Under the pieces are notes generated by a model. It was given only the letters and a program-made list of their open reading frames with translations, was not told where the DNA came from and did no database searches. DNA of 64,000 nucleotides from Photobacterium marinum (GTDB lineage Bacteria > Pseudomonadota > Gammaproteobacteria > Enterobacterales > Vibrionaceae), in NCBI RefSeq assembly GCF_000331515.1, contig NZ_AMZO01000033.1, positions 124,001 to 188,000 on the forward strand. The letters are read 5' to 3'. The translations under genes were made by a program, and so were the position numbers. Below, one piece after another: positions 42,904-51,652 of the stretch. The stretch's first letter is position 1. Each line of letters begins with the position of its first letter.

Positions 42904-44151
42904 TTACTGTTCTTTGGGTACAGACTCATCCGGTGGCTCTGAAGCACTCAGATACTCAGATGACCAGCTCAGGGCATGATGGAAGCTCTTGGCCACCAGT
43001 TCCTCATTCAGCTTCAGAACCTGACAATATTCACTCACTTTCGCCCAGTCGGCCTGCTCATAGGCATCCAGCAATGCCAGAAACTGCCCCAGCTCACCTT
43101 GTCGCTTCAGCAATGCCGCCTGTACTTCCGGCTCCAGCGGCAACAGCTCCAGCAGTTGCTCCAGTGAATTATCCAACAATGCATCCAACAGAGAAAACAG
43201 GCCGGTCAGGAACGCCTTGTCTTTCATAAAAGGTAAGCGGCTGCTGGAAGCCAACATCTCGCACATCCGTGCCCGTTGCAGCGACAGTGAATACAACTCT
43301 TTCGGTTTGTCGATCGCAGCATGGGCCGTCGCTACGGCGCTGACGAAAATCTTGATTTTCTCTTCACCAAGGTAGACCAGCGCCTGTTTAAAGGAACTGA
43401 TCGGCTCAACCACCCGCTGCGCGGCGGTATTCACATAACGCAGCAACAGATACGACAACGACACATCACTGGCAATGATCTGCTCAACGCGGGTGAAGTT
43501 CACTTCCTCGCGACAGATCTCCTGCAACAGGCGAACCGTGGTCAGCTTTTCCGGTTCCACCTGGCGGTTTTTCAACAGCTCAGGCTTACTGAAATAGTAT
43601 CCCTGGAAAAAATGGAAGCCGGCCTTTAATGCTGCCGCGTAATCTTCATAAGTTTCGACTTTTTCAGCCAGAAATTTAATTTTACGGGTGCGGTTCTGCC
43701 TGACAAACTGACAGGCCTGCTCAACCCCCGTCTTCATCAGATCCAGTTTAATAATGTGAATATAAGGCAGGAAACGCTGCCATTGCGGCGCCATCTCAAA
43801 ATCGTCCAGGGCGATCACATAGCCTTGACGATAAAGGTGCTTAATCGCCAGAAACAGCTCTTCATCCGGGGTACAGGTTTCAAGTACTTCAATGATCACC
43901 TTGCGCTTAGGCAGCAGCATAGGTAAAAGGCGGATCAGGCTCTCTTGCGGGAAGTTGATAAAGGTTCGCTGACCGGCTGTCGCCAGGTTATCGCCGACAG
44001 CCATATAATTTTCCACCAACAGGCGACAAGTCGCCTTATTGGCTTCAATCACCGGAAACGCATTACTTTCCCCGTCACGAAACAACAGCTCATAGCCGAC
44101 CGTACGCTGTTGGCGGTTAAAAATTGGCTGACGCGCGACATAAGAGTACAT
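42904..44151 (-). CDS. EAL-HDOD domain signalling protein
   Basis: A 415-residue cytosolic protein with an EAL-type domain (about 1-200) and an HDOD domain (about 205-390; EVNFTRVEQIIASDVSLSYL, ISSFKQALVYLGEEKIKIFV). The EAL domain looks degenerate: the signature Glu-Ala-Leu reads ELL (YELLFRDG) and DDFGTG reads DDFEMA, though AEKVET and FFQGYYFSKP persist. It is therefore likely a non-hydrolytic c-di-GMP-related regulator, of the kind that includes V. cholerae CdgJ, affecting motility. Single gene. No receiver or PAS domain. Confidence 0.9.
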   Translation of the reverse strand: MYSYVARQPIFNRQQRTVGYELLFRDGESNAFPVIEANKATCRLLVENYMAVGDNLATAGQRTFINFPQESLIRLLPMLLPKRKVIIEVLETCTPDEELFLAIKHLYRQGYVIALDDFEMAPQWQRFLPYIHIIKLDLMKTGVEQACQFVRQNRTRKIKFLAEKVETYEDYAAALKAGFHFFQGYYFSKPELLKNRQVEPEKLTTVRLLQEICREEVNFTRVEQIIASDVSLSYLLLRYVNTAAQRVVEPISSFKQALVYLGEEKIKIFVSAVATAHAAIDKPKELYSLSLQRARMCEMLASSSRLPFMKDKAFLTGLFSLLDALLDNSLEQLLELLPLEPEVQAALLKRQGELGQFLALLDAYEQADWAKVSEYCQVLKLNEELVAKSFHHALSWSSEYLSASEPPDESVPKEQ

Positions 44152-44245
44152 GGTGCCCGGGTAAATCCTTAATAGATTGAAATAACGAAAAAATACGAAA
44201 TTAAGGCCAGATTATACCAGCCGCCACATACCTTTTCCGCATATA

Positions 44246-44863
44246 TCAGGCCCGAGCAGATGCCAGCAATGCACCGCAGCCGATAAACATCGAACCGAAT
44301 AAGCGGTTAAGACCTGACATAATCTTTGCTGAACGAATATACCCACTCAATCTTGATGCTAATGTGACGTAACACAACATCACGGTAGCATCGACTGCAA
44401 TTGTCGTAATTCCAAGTACAGCCAGCTGCATACCCTGAGGTTCAGCCGGATTGATAAACTGCGGGAACAGTGCAACCAGGAACACAATAGTCTTAGGGTT
44501 GGTCAGATTAACAACCACAGCCCGGCGAAACAGCTGACTGGCCGTTACGCTGGAAGACATCGAAGCCAGATCCAACGCAGCTTTCTCGCGCCATTTCTGA
44601 ATACCCAGCCATACCAGGTATACCACCCCAACCCACTTAATCACGGTAAACGCCAGAGCAGATTTAGCGACAATAGTACCCAGACCAACGCCCACCAAAA
44701 CAATGTGGAAACCCATTCCAACTTGTAGTCCCAGAATCGAAGCCAATGATTTACGCCAGCCGTACATCATGCCATTACTGATAGAATTCACCGTGCCGGA
44801 ACCCGGTGCCAGACTAAACACAATTGCCGTTGCCAGATAGGCCAGCCAAACTTCGATACCCAC
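44246..44863 (-). CDS. rhtB: Homoserine/homoserine lactone efflux protein RhtB
   Basis: A 205-residue, six-helix LysE/RhtB family exporter. SLAPGSGTVNSISNGMMYGW and LGLQVGMGFHIVLVGVGLG match RhtB rather than other paralogues, and VYLVWLGIQKWRE and NLTNPKTIVFLVALFPQFI are family marks. It exports homoserine, its lactone and possibly other amino acids. In E. coli rhtB lies beside pldB and yigL, as here; the two genes are divergent with a 230-base shared control region. Confidence 0.92.
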   Translation of the reverse strand: MGIEVWLAYLATAIVFSLAPGSGTVNSISNGMMYGWRKSLASILGLQVGMGFHIVLVGVGLGTIVAKSALAFTVIKWVGVVYLVWLGIQKWREKAALDLASMSSSVTASQLFRRAVVVNLTNPKTIVFLVALFPQFINPAEPQGMQLAVLGITTIAVDATVMLCYVTLASRLSGYIRSAKIMSGLNRLFGSMFIGCGALLASARA

Positions 44864-45093
44864 AACTACTCTCCGAAACCGTGAAAACCTGATTTACTGT
44901 GCGAATAAAGTATTTGACATACTTCATAGCGACACAAAACGGCTACAAGTTAACAGTAGTTCAGTCACTAAAGCAACGCTCTCATATGGAAAGGGATCAC
45001 TTTAAGTTATACTGATACGTAGATTTTGCCATTGGCTTATGCGGCCGACCGCACACAATCATCTATCACAGTTCGAGAACTCCGAGATACGCC

Positions 45094-46095
45094 ATGACAT
45101 TCCAACCACCGCACTATTTCAACTTTACCCAGGAATCCCAGTACAGCGACACCATGGCTGGTCCTGTTGCGGATTTATGGCAACACCGCATGGAAGGAAT
45201 GTTCGAAGGGGTCGACCATGTCAATGTCGGCTGGGTCAGCCTGACTGGCTTCAATCATGACAAAGCTATCATCGTAGTTAACGGCAGGATTGAAAGTTAC
45301 TGGAAATACCAGGAGCTGTTCTATGATCTGGTTCGCCAGGGCTACGATGTGTTCGCTATCGACCATCGCGGTCAAGGCGTTTCTGATCGGATGGCTGAAG
45401 ATAGCGAACTTGGCCATGTTGAAGAGTTCGACCACTACATCAGCGACCTGAAGACCTTTTTCGATACCGTGATCGCGCCAAAAGGCTATCAACAACACTT
45501 TATGCTGGGACACTCCATGGGCGGTACCATCGCCAGCCTGTTCCTGGCCGAATACCCATCGCTGATCGACAGTGCGGTTCTCAGCGCCCCGATGCACGGC
45601 ATCAATATCAACAACTGGATGAAGCCGATTGCTTCTCCGCTGGCCCGCGTGGTTGAACAACTCCAGCGCCAGCCGGACTATGCGCCGGGACAAGTGCCTT
45701 ATTACCCGAAGCCGTTCCACGACAACCCGCTGAGCCAATGCGAAATCCGTTACCAGTGGTTCCGCGAGCTGTATGAAGAAAAACCGGAACTAAAAATCGG
45801 CGGTCCGAGTGCCCGCTGGGTATGGCAAGGGATCGCCGCCGCCAAACGCAGTATTGATCTAGCACCCAAAATCACCGCCCCGGTTCTACTGCTGCAAGGC
45901 AGTGCCGACCGCATCATTGATAATCAGGCACATCTTCAGTTCTGTGATGCGATGCAGCAGGCCAACCGCAATTGTCAGCTAACCGTCATTGAAGGCGCCC
46001 GACACGAGCTGTTATTCGAAGTTGATAAATACCGCCATCCGGTATTGGCCGCTACAATCAACCACTTTCATAAAGCGGAAAAGCCGGAAAGCTAA
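45094..46095 (+). CDS. pldB: Lysophospholipase L2
   Basis: Alpha/beta hydrolase on the inner membrane side that deacylates lysophospholipids. The 333-residue protein has the nucleophile elbow GHSMGGTIASLF, the acid in LQGSADRIIDNQAH and the histidine in EGARHELLFE. RIESYWKYQELFYDLVRQGY and VFAIDHRGQGVSDRM are PldB signatures. TATACT at 45008 is a possible -10 element. It is followed 100 bases later by yigL on the same strand, as in E. coli. Confidence 0.95.
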   Translation: MTFQPPHYFNFTQESQYSDTMAGPVADLWQHRMEGMFEGVDHVNVGWVSLTGFNHDKAIIVVNGRIESYWKYQELFYDLVRQGYDVFAIDHRGQGVSDRMAEDSELGHVEEFDHYISDLKTFFDTVIAPKGYQQHFMLGHSMGGTIASLFLAEYPSLIDSAVLSAPMHGININNWMKPIASPLARVVEQLQRQPDYAPGQVPYYPKPFHDNPLSQCEIRYQWFRELYEEKPELKIGGPSARWVWQGIAAAKRSIDLAPKITAPVLLLQGSADRIIDNQAHLQFCDAMQQANRNCQLTVIEGARHELLFEVDKYRHPVLAATINHFHKAEKPES

Positions 46096-46195
46096 ATTAA
46101 CCTCTTTTCTCCGGCATAAACTGGTTTAAAATTGAGCTCAGTTTCCCCTTTTCCCATCAGGGAAAAGGGCTCCGTTCCTTATGCCGAGATTTTCC

Positions 46196-46996
46196 ATGTA
46201 CAAGATTGTTGCTTCCGACCTGGATGGTACCCTACTGACCCCCGACCACAAGATTGCTCCTTTCACCAAGCAAGTGCTGAACCAGCTTCACCACTCCGGA
46301 AAAGATTTCATCTTTGCCACCGGCCGCCATCATATCGACGTTGCCGGTATGCGCGAGCATCTTGGGATCCCGGCTTACATGATCACCTCTAACGGTGCCC
46401 GGGTTCACAACAGCAATGGCGATGTGATTTACCAGCAGGACGTTCAGCCGGAAGTGATCCGCGGCATTATTGAAATGGCAAAGGCAGATCCTGAACTGAA
46501 AATCCACATCTACCGCAACGATGACTGGCTGCTTAATAAAGAAGATCCAACGCTGAGCGATTTCCACGAAGAATTTACATATCAGCTGTTCGACGTCGAC
46601 AACCCGCCGCTGGACGGCGTTGCCAAGATTTTCTTCACCCGTGATGACCGCAGCCACGACAAACTGGTTGAATGGGAAGACCGCTTCAATGCTGACTTCG
46701 GCGATAAAGCCAATATTGCTTTCTCAACCCCGTGGTGCCTGGAAGTGATGGATGCCAAAGTCTCTAAAGGCCATGCCCTGGAAGCTGTGGCCAAAGAAAA
46801 AGGCTACAGCCTGCAGGACTGCATTGCTTTCGGTGACGGAATGAATGATGTGGAAATGCTGAGCATGGCCGGTAAGGGCCTGATCATGGGCACTGCTCAT
46901 GACAAAGTAAAATTGGCCCTGCCTGAAAACCGCGTGATCGGTGCCTGCCACGACGAGGCGGTCGCGCACTACTTAGCTGACAACCTGCTGAAGTAA
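46196..46996 (+). CDS. yigL: HAD-family sugar/pyridoxal phosphatase YigL
   Basis: Cof-type HAD phosphatase. The 266 residues equal the E. coli YigL length. Motif I is VASDLDGTLL (nucleophile Asp8 region), motif II in MITSNGA, motif III the lysine in VSKGHALEA, and motif IV AFGDGMNDVEML; the C2 cap lies between II and III. E. coli YigL dephosphorylates pyridoxal phosphate and sugar phosphates and relieves sugar-phosphate stress. ATG at 46196 (MYKIVASDLDG) is chosen by alignment; an ATG five codons upstream is possible. Downstream of pldB. Confidence 0.94.
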   Translation: MYKIVASDLDGTLLTPDHKIAPFTKQVLNQLHHSGKDFIFATGRHHIDVAGMREHLGIPAYMITSNGARVHNSNGDVIYQQDVQPEVIRGIIEMAKADPELKIHIYRNDDWLLNKEDPTLSDFHEEFTYQLFDVDNPPLDGVAKIFFTRDDRSHDKLVEWEDRFNADFGDKANIAFSTPWCLEVMDAKVSKGHALEAVAKEKGYSLQDCIAFGDGMNDVEMLSMAGKGLIMGTAHDKVKLALPENRVIGACHDEAVAHYLADNLLK

Positions 46997-47023
46997 CAGC
47001 TCAAGAGCCAGATAAAAACAGAC

Positions 47024-47048
47024 TGAGCACAGGCCTCGCCTGTGCTCA
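47024..47048. terminator. Hairpin between convergent yigL and EVE gene
   Basis: TGAGCACAGGC, loop CTC, GCCTGTGCTCA: an 11-bp perfect stem. No T run on either side, so it may be a stabilising hairpin or a weak terminator. Confidence 0.5.
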
Positions 47049-47097
47049 TTAACTCTGTTCCCAGATTAAGCTCAGTTAACCTATAAACGTCACCAGA

Positions 47098-47556
47098 TCA
47101 GAACTGACCGGTCATCTGCAGAATTTCATTCCACTGGGATTCGGTTACCGGCATGATGCTGAGACGGTTGCCACGCTTAACCAACGGCATCTCATCCAAA
47201 GCCGGGTTGGCCTTGAGCCGCTTAAGGGAAACCAACCGCAGGTGACGCTGGTATTCAATATCCACCATCACCCAGCGCGGATTGTCCGGGTCTGATTTCG
47301 GGTCATAATACGGCCCTTCAGGATCAAACTGAAAATGATCCGGGTACGCTTCCCGAACCACTGTCGCGATCCCCACGACACCGACATCCTTACAGGATGA
47401 ATGGTAGATAAACACCTGATCTCCGACCTTTATCTCATCCCGCATCATATTTCGGGCCTGATAGTTACGTACCCCTTCCCAACAGGAAACTTTTTGCTGC
47501 TTAAGGGTGTCTATCGAAAATGTATCCGGCTCTGTTTTAAATAACCAATAGGCCAT
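47098..47556 (-). CDS. EVE domain protein
   Basis: A 152-residue single EVE domain, the PUA-like fold of thymocyte nuclear protein 1 that reads modified bases. Marks are AYWLFKTEPDTFSIDTL, WEGVRNYQARNMMRDEIKVG, FIYHSSCKDVGVVGIATVV and the C-terminal GNRLSIMPVTESQWNEIL. Stand-alone EVE proteins are common housekeeping genes, and EVE domains also occur in modification-dependent restriction; here no nuclease or methylase is adjacent. The ATG at 47556 is used; the frame upstream to 47751 is not protein-like. Divergent from the lipoprotein gene. Confidence 0.9.
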   Translation of the reverse strand: MAYWLFKTEPDTFSIDTLKQQKVSCWEGVRNYQARNMMRDEIKVGDQVFIYHSSCKDVGVVGIATVVREAYPDHFQFDPEGPYYDPKSDPDNPRWVMVDIEYQRHLRLVSLKRLKANPALDEMPLVKRGNRLSIMPVTESQWNEILQMTGQF

Positions 47557-47617
47557 AATTGTTCTCGTTATCGTCATGACTTTACCGCTTCTCAGCCTAA
47601 CATACCGGGAGATCCGA

Positions 47618-48646
47618 ATGACACACCTGCGACAGGCACTACCGGCCATCGCCCTGATGACCTTACTGACCGGCTGCTCCGGCCCGTCTACTTCTGAACC
47701 GGTCGATATCACACCGGCTGACAGCCAGCAGGCTGACGCCAGTGGCAACAAGGTTCAGGCCTTTATGCTGCGTGGCAGTGTCGTGCTCGGCCATGAATCC
47801 TACAGCATCCAGCCCTGCGGCAGCACCAAACAGTACTGGCTCACTATTCCGCCGACAGAACGCCAGGCACTGGCAGACATCACCCGCCCGGGCTACGAGC
47901 CAATGTACGGTGAGTTTATCGGCTACCTGGAACCGGCTCCTGCTGACGGCTTTGCCGCCGACTATGACGCCCGCTTTCAGGTCAAGCAAATCAACCTGAT
48001 CTCAGCCGAAATGACTCAGGGCTGTGCTCAAACGCCCCATCAAACCCGCGCCTTTGGCCATGAGCCTGGCTGGGTAGTCGAAATCAGCGGCAACCAAGCC
48101 AGCCTGCTTCGCCCGGATAACCAGCGCCAGCAACAGATCATCAGTAAAAAGCGAATCCAGTCCGGTCTGCAGCATTATCAGGGCGATGCTTTCCAACTCG
48201 ACCTGACTAAACAGCAATGCAATGACACCATGAGCGATTCCCTGTTTGGCTGGCATGCCGAACTGAGCTGGGAAGGCAATTCCTATCGCGGCTGTGCCAC
48301 TTTGGGCTCAGTCGATATCACCCGGCACTGGGTCGGCCGTTATCAGGGAACCTCATACATTGGCGGCAATCCGGCACTGACGACCACAGTCACCCTCAAC
48401 CCGGATCACTCAGCCACTACCCGCTATGATTACCCGTCCGGCGATCCAAGCACTCATGAAACCGGCTTCTGGCAACAGGCCAGCGATAACACAGTCCAGG
48501 TAGTAATGACCAAACACCAAGGCCGAAGGCTAATCAGCCAACGACTGTTTACCCTCGACGGCGATCGCCTCACGACCCGCGAAGAAACCGTCAGCGGCCA
48601 GACCTACAGCCTGGGCAACGATGGTCTGAGCCTGAAGAAGCAATAA
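47618..48646 (+). CDS. Lipoprotein with COG3650/NlpE-like region
   Basis: A 342-residue outer-envelope lipoprotein: signal HLRQALPAIALMTLLTGCSG with lipobox LTGC. The first mature part has EPMYGEFIGYLEPA, like the N-terminal barrel of NlpE-type proteins, the middle has RAFGHEPGWVVEIS, the phrase of the COG3650 (membrane heat-shock-type) family, and the C-terminal part (GRYQGTSYIGG, TTVTLNPDHSATTRYDYPSG) again looks like an NlpE/META-style barrel. Role unknown; an envelope stress link is a guess. GGGAG lies before the ATG at 47618. Confidence 0.82.
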   Translation: MTHLRQALPAIALMTLLTGCSGPSTSEPVDITPADSQQADASGNKVQAFMLRGSVVLGHESYSIQPCGSTKQYWLTIPPTERQALADITRPGYEPMYGEFIGYLEPAPADGFAADYDARFQVKQINLISAEMTQGCAQTPHQTRAFGHEPGWVVEISGNQASLLRPDNQRQQQIISKKRIQSGLQHYQGDAFQLDLTKQQCNDTMSDSLFGWHAELSWEGNSYRGCATLGSVDITRHWVGRYQGTSYIGGNPALTTTVTLNPDHSATTRYDYPSGDPSTHETGFWQQASDNTVQVVMTKHQGRRLISQRLFTLDGDRLTTREETVSGQTYSLGNDGLSLKKQ

Positions 48647-48744
48647 TTCCAAATCCCCGACAGGGATAAGCCACTGCATTGCTCTTGTTGCCGGGGATAT
48701 GTCACACTCCCCGGCAGCAATCTGTTCAATCACGAGAATCCACT

Positions 48745-49323
48745 ATGTCCTGTCCCCGCTGTGGCTTTAAGCACAACTGCATCTGTGCCGAAGAACCGCA
48801 ACTGAGCTGCGAAGCCCGCTTTGTCCTGCTGACTCACCCGAAAGAACTCAGTAAAGACACCAACACCGGCGAGCTGATGCTGCGCACCCTGCCAGACTGC
48901 CAGCGCTATACCTGGGATAGGGTTAACCCACCAGCCGAGTTGCTGGCACAACTCAAAAGTGAGCGCTATTCTCCGTGGCTGTTATTTCCGAGTGACGAGC
49001 AATACCCGGCGATACCCTATCAGGCCACCGACAGTAAACAGGATCTCTTTATCCTGCTCGATGCCACCTGGCAGGAAGCGCGGAAAATGGTCCGCAAAAG
49101 TCCATGGCTGGCTCAGTTGCCACGCCTGAGCCTGACCCCAACGAAAGAATCCGGCTACCAGCTCAGGCGCAACCAGCAGGAAGGCAACCTGTGCACCTGT
49201 GAAGCGGGGATAACCCTGCTTGAGCTGACCGGGCATCAACCACAAGCAGCGGCACTTCAGCACTATTTCGATGCTTTCATCGACACCTTCCATGCAGATA
49301 AGAGCGGCCACGCCCGACGCTGA
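48745..49323 (+). CDS. tapT: tRNA-uridine aminocarboxypropyltransferase (DTW domain)
   Basis: DTW-domain enzymes add the aminocarboxypropyl group of SAM to uridine 47 of some tRNAs. The 192-residue protein has an N-terminal zinc-binding CPRCGFKHNCICAEEP, a mid-section LLTHPKELSKDTNTGELML, the DTW-type motif as DATW (LLDATWQEARKMVRKSPWL) and LRRNQQEGNLCTCEA. It is shorter than E. coli TapT (about 230), so a different DTW subgroup is possible. ATG at 48745 gives the cysteine motif at the N-terminus. Upstream of the aldehyde dehydrogenase gene. Confidence 0.85.
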   Translation: MSCPRCGFKHNCICAEEPQLSCEARFVLLTHPKELSKDTNTGELMLRTLPDCQRYTWDRVNPPAELLAQLKSERYSPWLLFPSDEQYPAIPYQATDSKQDLFILLDATWQEARKMVRKSPWLAQLPRLSLTPTKESGYQLRRNQQEGNLCTCEAGITLLELTGHQPQAAALQHYFDAFIDTFHADKSGHARR

Positions 49324-49342
49324 TTTTATCGACTATACTTAA

Positions 49343-49362
49343 AACCGACTGACTGGTCGGTT
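49343..49362. promoter_or_regulatory. Candidate TetR-family operator before the aldehyde dehydrogenase
   Basis: AACCGACTGACTGGTCGGTT is a dyad with 7-bp arms (AACCGAC and GTCGGTT) and a 6-base centre, just after a TATACT -10-like element (49335) and 47 bases before the ATG at 49409. The TetR-type gene downstream of the dehydrogenase is the obvious candidate to bind it. Confidence 0.6.
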
Positions 49363-49408
49363 GAAAAGGAAACCGCCTCGGGAACACTGGCAGCGAAGGA
49401 GAAAGGCC

Positions 49409-50845
49409 ATGACCGCAGCAGAGAACTTCACCCCGGAAAGCCTCGACAGTGCCATTATGGAGAAAACCCTGCAGGAGCAACGGGACAGCTTTATAGCTGA
49501 GCCTATGCCTTCACTGCAACAGCGGCGTGACAAGCTCAACACCCTGAAGCGCAATCTGCTGGCAATGAAAGAGCCGCTATGTGAGGCTCTCAGCCAGGAT
49601 TACGGCCAGCGCAGCCATCATGACAGCCTGATGGCCGATGTCCTGCCCTGTGTCATGAATATTAACTACAACCTCAAGCACCTGAAAAAGTGGATGAAAC
49701 CGTCGCGCCGCCATGCCGGAATCCTGCTGGCACCAGCGAAAGTCGACGTCATTTACCAGCCGTTAGGGGTGATCGGTATTGTGGTGCCGTGGAACTTCCC
49801 GGTCATGCTGAGCATCGGACCGCTGATCTCAGCGATTGCTGCCGGTAACCGGGCAATGATTAAGCTCAGTGAATTCACCCCGAACACCAACCAGGTGCTG
49901 CGCCAACTGGTGGCCGAGACCTTCAGCCATGATGAGGTCGCGGTATTCGAAGGTGAAGCCGATACCGCCGCAGCCTTCACGAAACTACCGTTTGACCACC
50001 TGTTGTTTACCGGCTCCACTACCGTCGGCCGCCATGTCATGCATGCTGCCGCCGACAACCTGACGCCGGTAACCCTGGAGCTCGGCGGCAAAACCCCGAC
50101 CCTAATCGCCCCGGATATACCACTCGAACTGGCAGTTGAACGAATGATTTACGGCAAGAGCATGAATGCCGGGCAGATCTGTGTCGCTCCGGATTATGTG
50201 CTGGTTCCCGAAAAGAAAGTCGATGATTTTGTGGCGGAATACCAGAAACAGTTCGGTGCAATGTACCCGGACGGCGTGGCCAGCTCCGACTTTACTTCTG
50301 TCGTCAATAAGCGGCAGTACCAGCGGCTGCTTGACTGGCTCGGCGATGCAGAAAACAAAGGTGCCAAAGTCATTCCCTGTCACAAGCAAGCCCGCAATGA
50401 CCGCCAGCACCGGATGATCACCCACCTGGTTCTAAATACCAGTACCGATATGACGCTGATGCAGGAAGAAATCTTCGGGCCACTACTTCCGATCGTCCCG
50501 TATAAACAGCTCGACCAGGCCCTGGACTATATTCGCCAACGCCCTCGTCCGCTGGCTCTCTACCTGATGAGCCTGGATCCGGCCCTGCAAAAGAAAGTCA
50601 CCGAAACAACCCATGCCGGCGGGATGTGTATCAATGAATCCCTGTTCCATGTTGCCGCTGATGATGCCCCCTTCGGCGGTATCGGTCATTCCGGCATGGG
50701 TCACTACCATGGCCGGGAAGGGTTTGAAACCTTCTCGAAGGCAAAAACTGTGCTCCGCCGCGGTAAGTTCAGCACCGGGAAGCTCGTTACCCCGCCATAC
50801 GGCAACTGGATCCAAAAACTGATGCTGGCGATGTTCCTGCGTTGA
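49409..50845 (+). CDS. Coniferyl-aldehyde dehydrogenase-type enzyme
   Basis: A 478-residue NAD(P)-dependent aldehyde dehydrogenase. It has VVPWNFPVMLSIGPLISAI, the GxTxxG turn FTGSTTVGR, the glutamate in TLELGGKTPTLI and the catalytic cysteine in GQICVAPDYVLVP (NAGQICVAP), followed by EEIFGPLLPI. The VAPDY form and FGGIGHSGMGHYHG point to the coniferyl aldehyde dehydrogenase (CalB) group, used on aromatic or long-chain aldehydes. GAAGGAGAAAGG precedes the ATG at 49409. It forms a unit with the TetR gene 50 bases downstream. Confidence 0.92.
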   Translation: MTAAENFTPESLDSAIMEKTLQEQRDSFIAEPMPSLQQRRDKLNTLKRNLLAMKEPLCEALSQDYGQRSHHDSLMADVLPCVMNINYNLKHLKKWMKPSRRHAGILLAPAKVDVIYQPLGVIGIVVPWNFPVMLSIGPLISAIAAGNRAMIKLSEFTPNTNQVLRQLVAETFSHDEVAVFEGEADTAAAFTKLPFDHLLFTGSTTVGRHVMHAAADNLTPVTLELGGKTPTLIAPDIPLELAVERMIYGKSMNAGQICVAPDYVLVPEKKVDDFVAEYQKQFGAMYPDGVASSDFTSVVNKRQYQRLLDWLGDAENKGAKVIPCHKQARNDRQHRMITHLVLNTSTDMTLMQEEIFGPLLPIVPYKQLDQALDYIRQRPRPLALYLMSLDPALQKKVTETTHAGGMCINESLFHVAADDAPFGGIGHSGMGHYHGREGFETFSKAKTVLRRGKFSTGKLVTPPYGNWIQKLMLAMFLR

Positions 50846-50895
50846 TTCAGTCGGCCCCGGTAGCCGGGGCCACAAAACCTTACCGGACAGGCACG

Positions 50896-51576
50896 ATGGA
50901 AAAGAGCAAAAAACAGCGCATCCTCGACAGTGCTCTGGAGCTGTTCGTAAACCAGGGGATCCAGTCCACATCTACCGCCAGCATCGCCAATCTGGCCGGG
51001 GTTGCAACCGGTACCCTGTTTCACCATTTTTCCAGTAAGCAGGCACTGGTCCTGTCCCTTTACAGTAACATCAAACAGGAACTAAGCGGTGCCATGCAGA
51101 TGCGCCAGCCGGGATTGAATGCTCAGGAAAAAGCCATTCAACGAAAGCAAGAGCGTCAACAGAAACAAAAGCTGAAACAGTGCAGCCCTCAAGCCCTCCG
51201 CGGTCAGGTACAAGATTACTGGCAACAGGCGCTGAGGTGGGCTCAAACCAATCCGGATAAGCTGAAATTCCTACAGCAAATCCCCCTGGACCCGCAATTT
51301 GACGCCAGTCAGCACCGGGAGCTGATGATGGCAACCATGGCTTTTCTGGTCGATCTAATTAAACAGGGTCAGGAACAACACCTGCTGGCTCCATTGCCGC
51401 TGGAGCTGGTGCTGTCGTTCTGCCACAGCCATTTCCTGACCTGCGCCGGTTTGTTTGCCGAACAACCGGAGCTGGCCGAACAATCAGACTATCAGAACGG
51501 TGCATTCCAAATCCTGTGGCAGGGGCTGTCTCCGCAAACAGACACAGAGTTCAGCACATATAAAACCGGCTCCTAA
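50896..51576 (+). CDS. TetR/AcrR family transcriptional regulator
   Basis: A 226-residue regulator. The N-terminal helix-turn-helix (KQRILDSALELFVNQGIQST, STASIANLAGVATGTLFHHF) is typical; the ligand domain from about 60 is all helical and has a very basic, Gln-rich insert (IQRKQERQQKQKLKQ) near 95-110. It probably represses the preceding aldehyde dehydrogenase and itself through the dyad at 49343-49362. The ATG at 50896 is used; the open frame from 50842 overlaps the dehydrogenase and is not needed. Ligand unknown. Confidence 0.9.
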   Translation: MEKSKKQRILDSALELFVNQGIQSTSTASIANLAGVATGTLFHHFSSKQALVLSLYSNIKQELSGAMQMRQPGLNAQEKAIQRKQERQQKQKLKQCSPQALRGQVQDYWQQALRWAQTNPDKLKFLQQIPLDPQFDASQHRELMMATMAFLVDLIKQGQEQHLLAPLPLELVLSFCHSHFLTCAGLFAEQPELAEQSDYQNGAFQILWQGLSPQTDTEFSTYKTGS

Positions 51577-51598
51577 AACACTCTCCCAGAATAAATAC

Positions 51599-51625
51599 CC
51601 AAAAGCGGGAGACCAGCTCCCGCTT
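51599..51625 (-). terminator. Terminator between TetR gene and DUF3332 gene
   Basis: On the minus strand AAGCGGGAG, a 5-base loop, CTCCCGCTTTTGGG; it suits the minus-strand lipoprotein gene better than the plus-strand gene. Confidence 0.7.
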
Positions 51626-51652
51626 CAGCAATAACACTGTGCTCTAACTGGC

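Noticed and set aside
45175..45738. 187-codon open frame opposite pldB
   Set aside because: Antisense shadow of a well-supported gene; no family resemblance.
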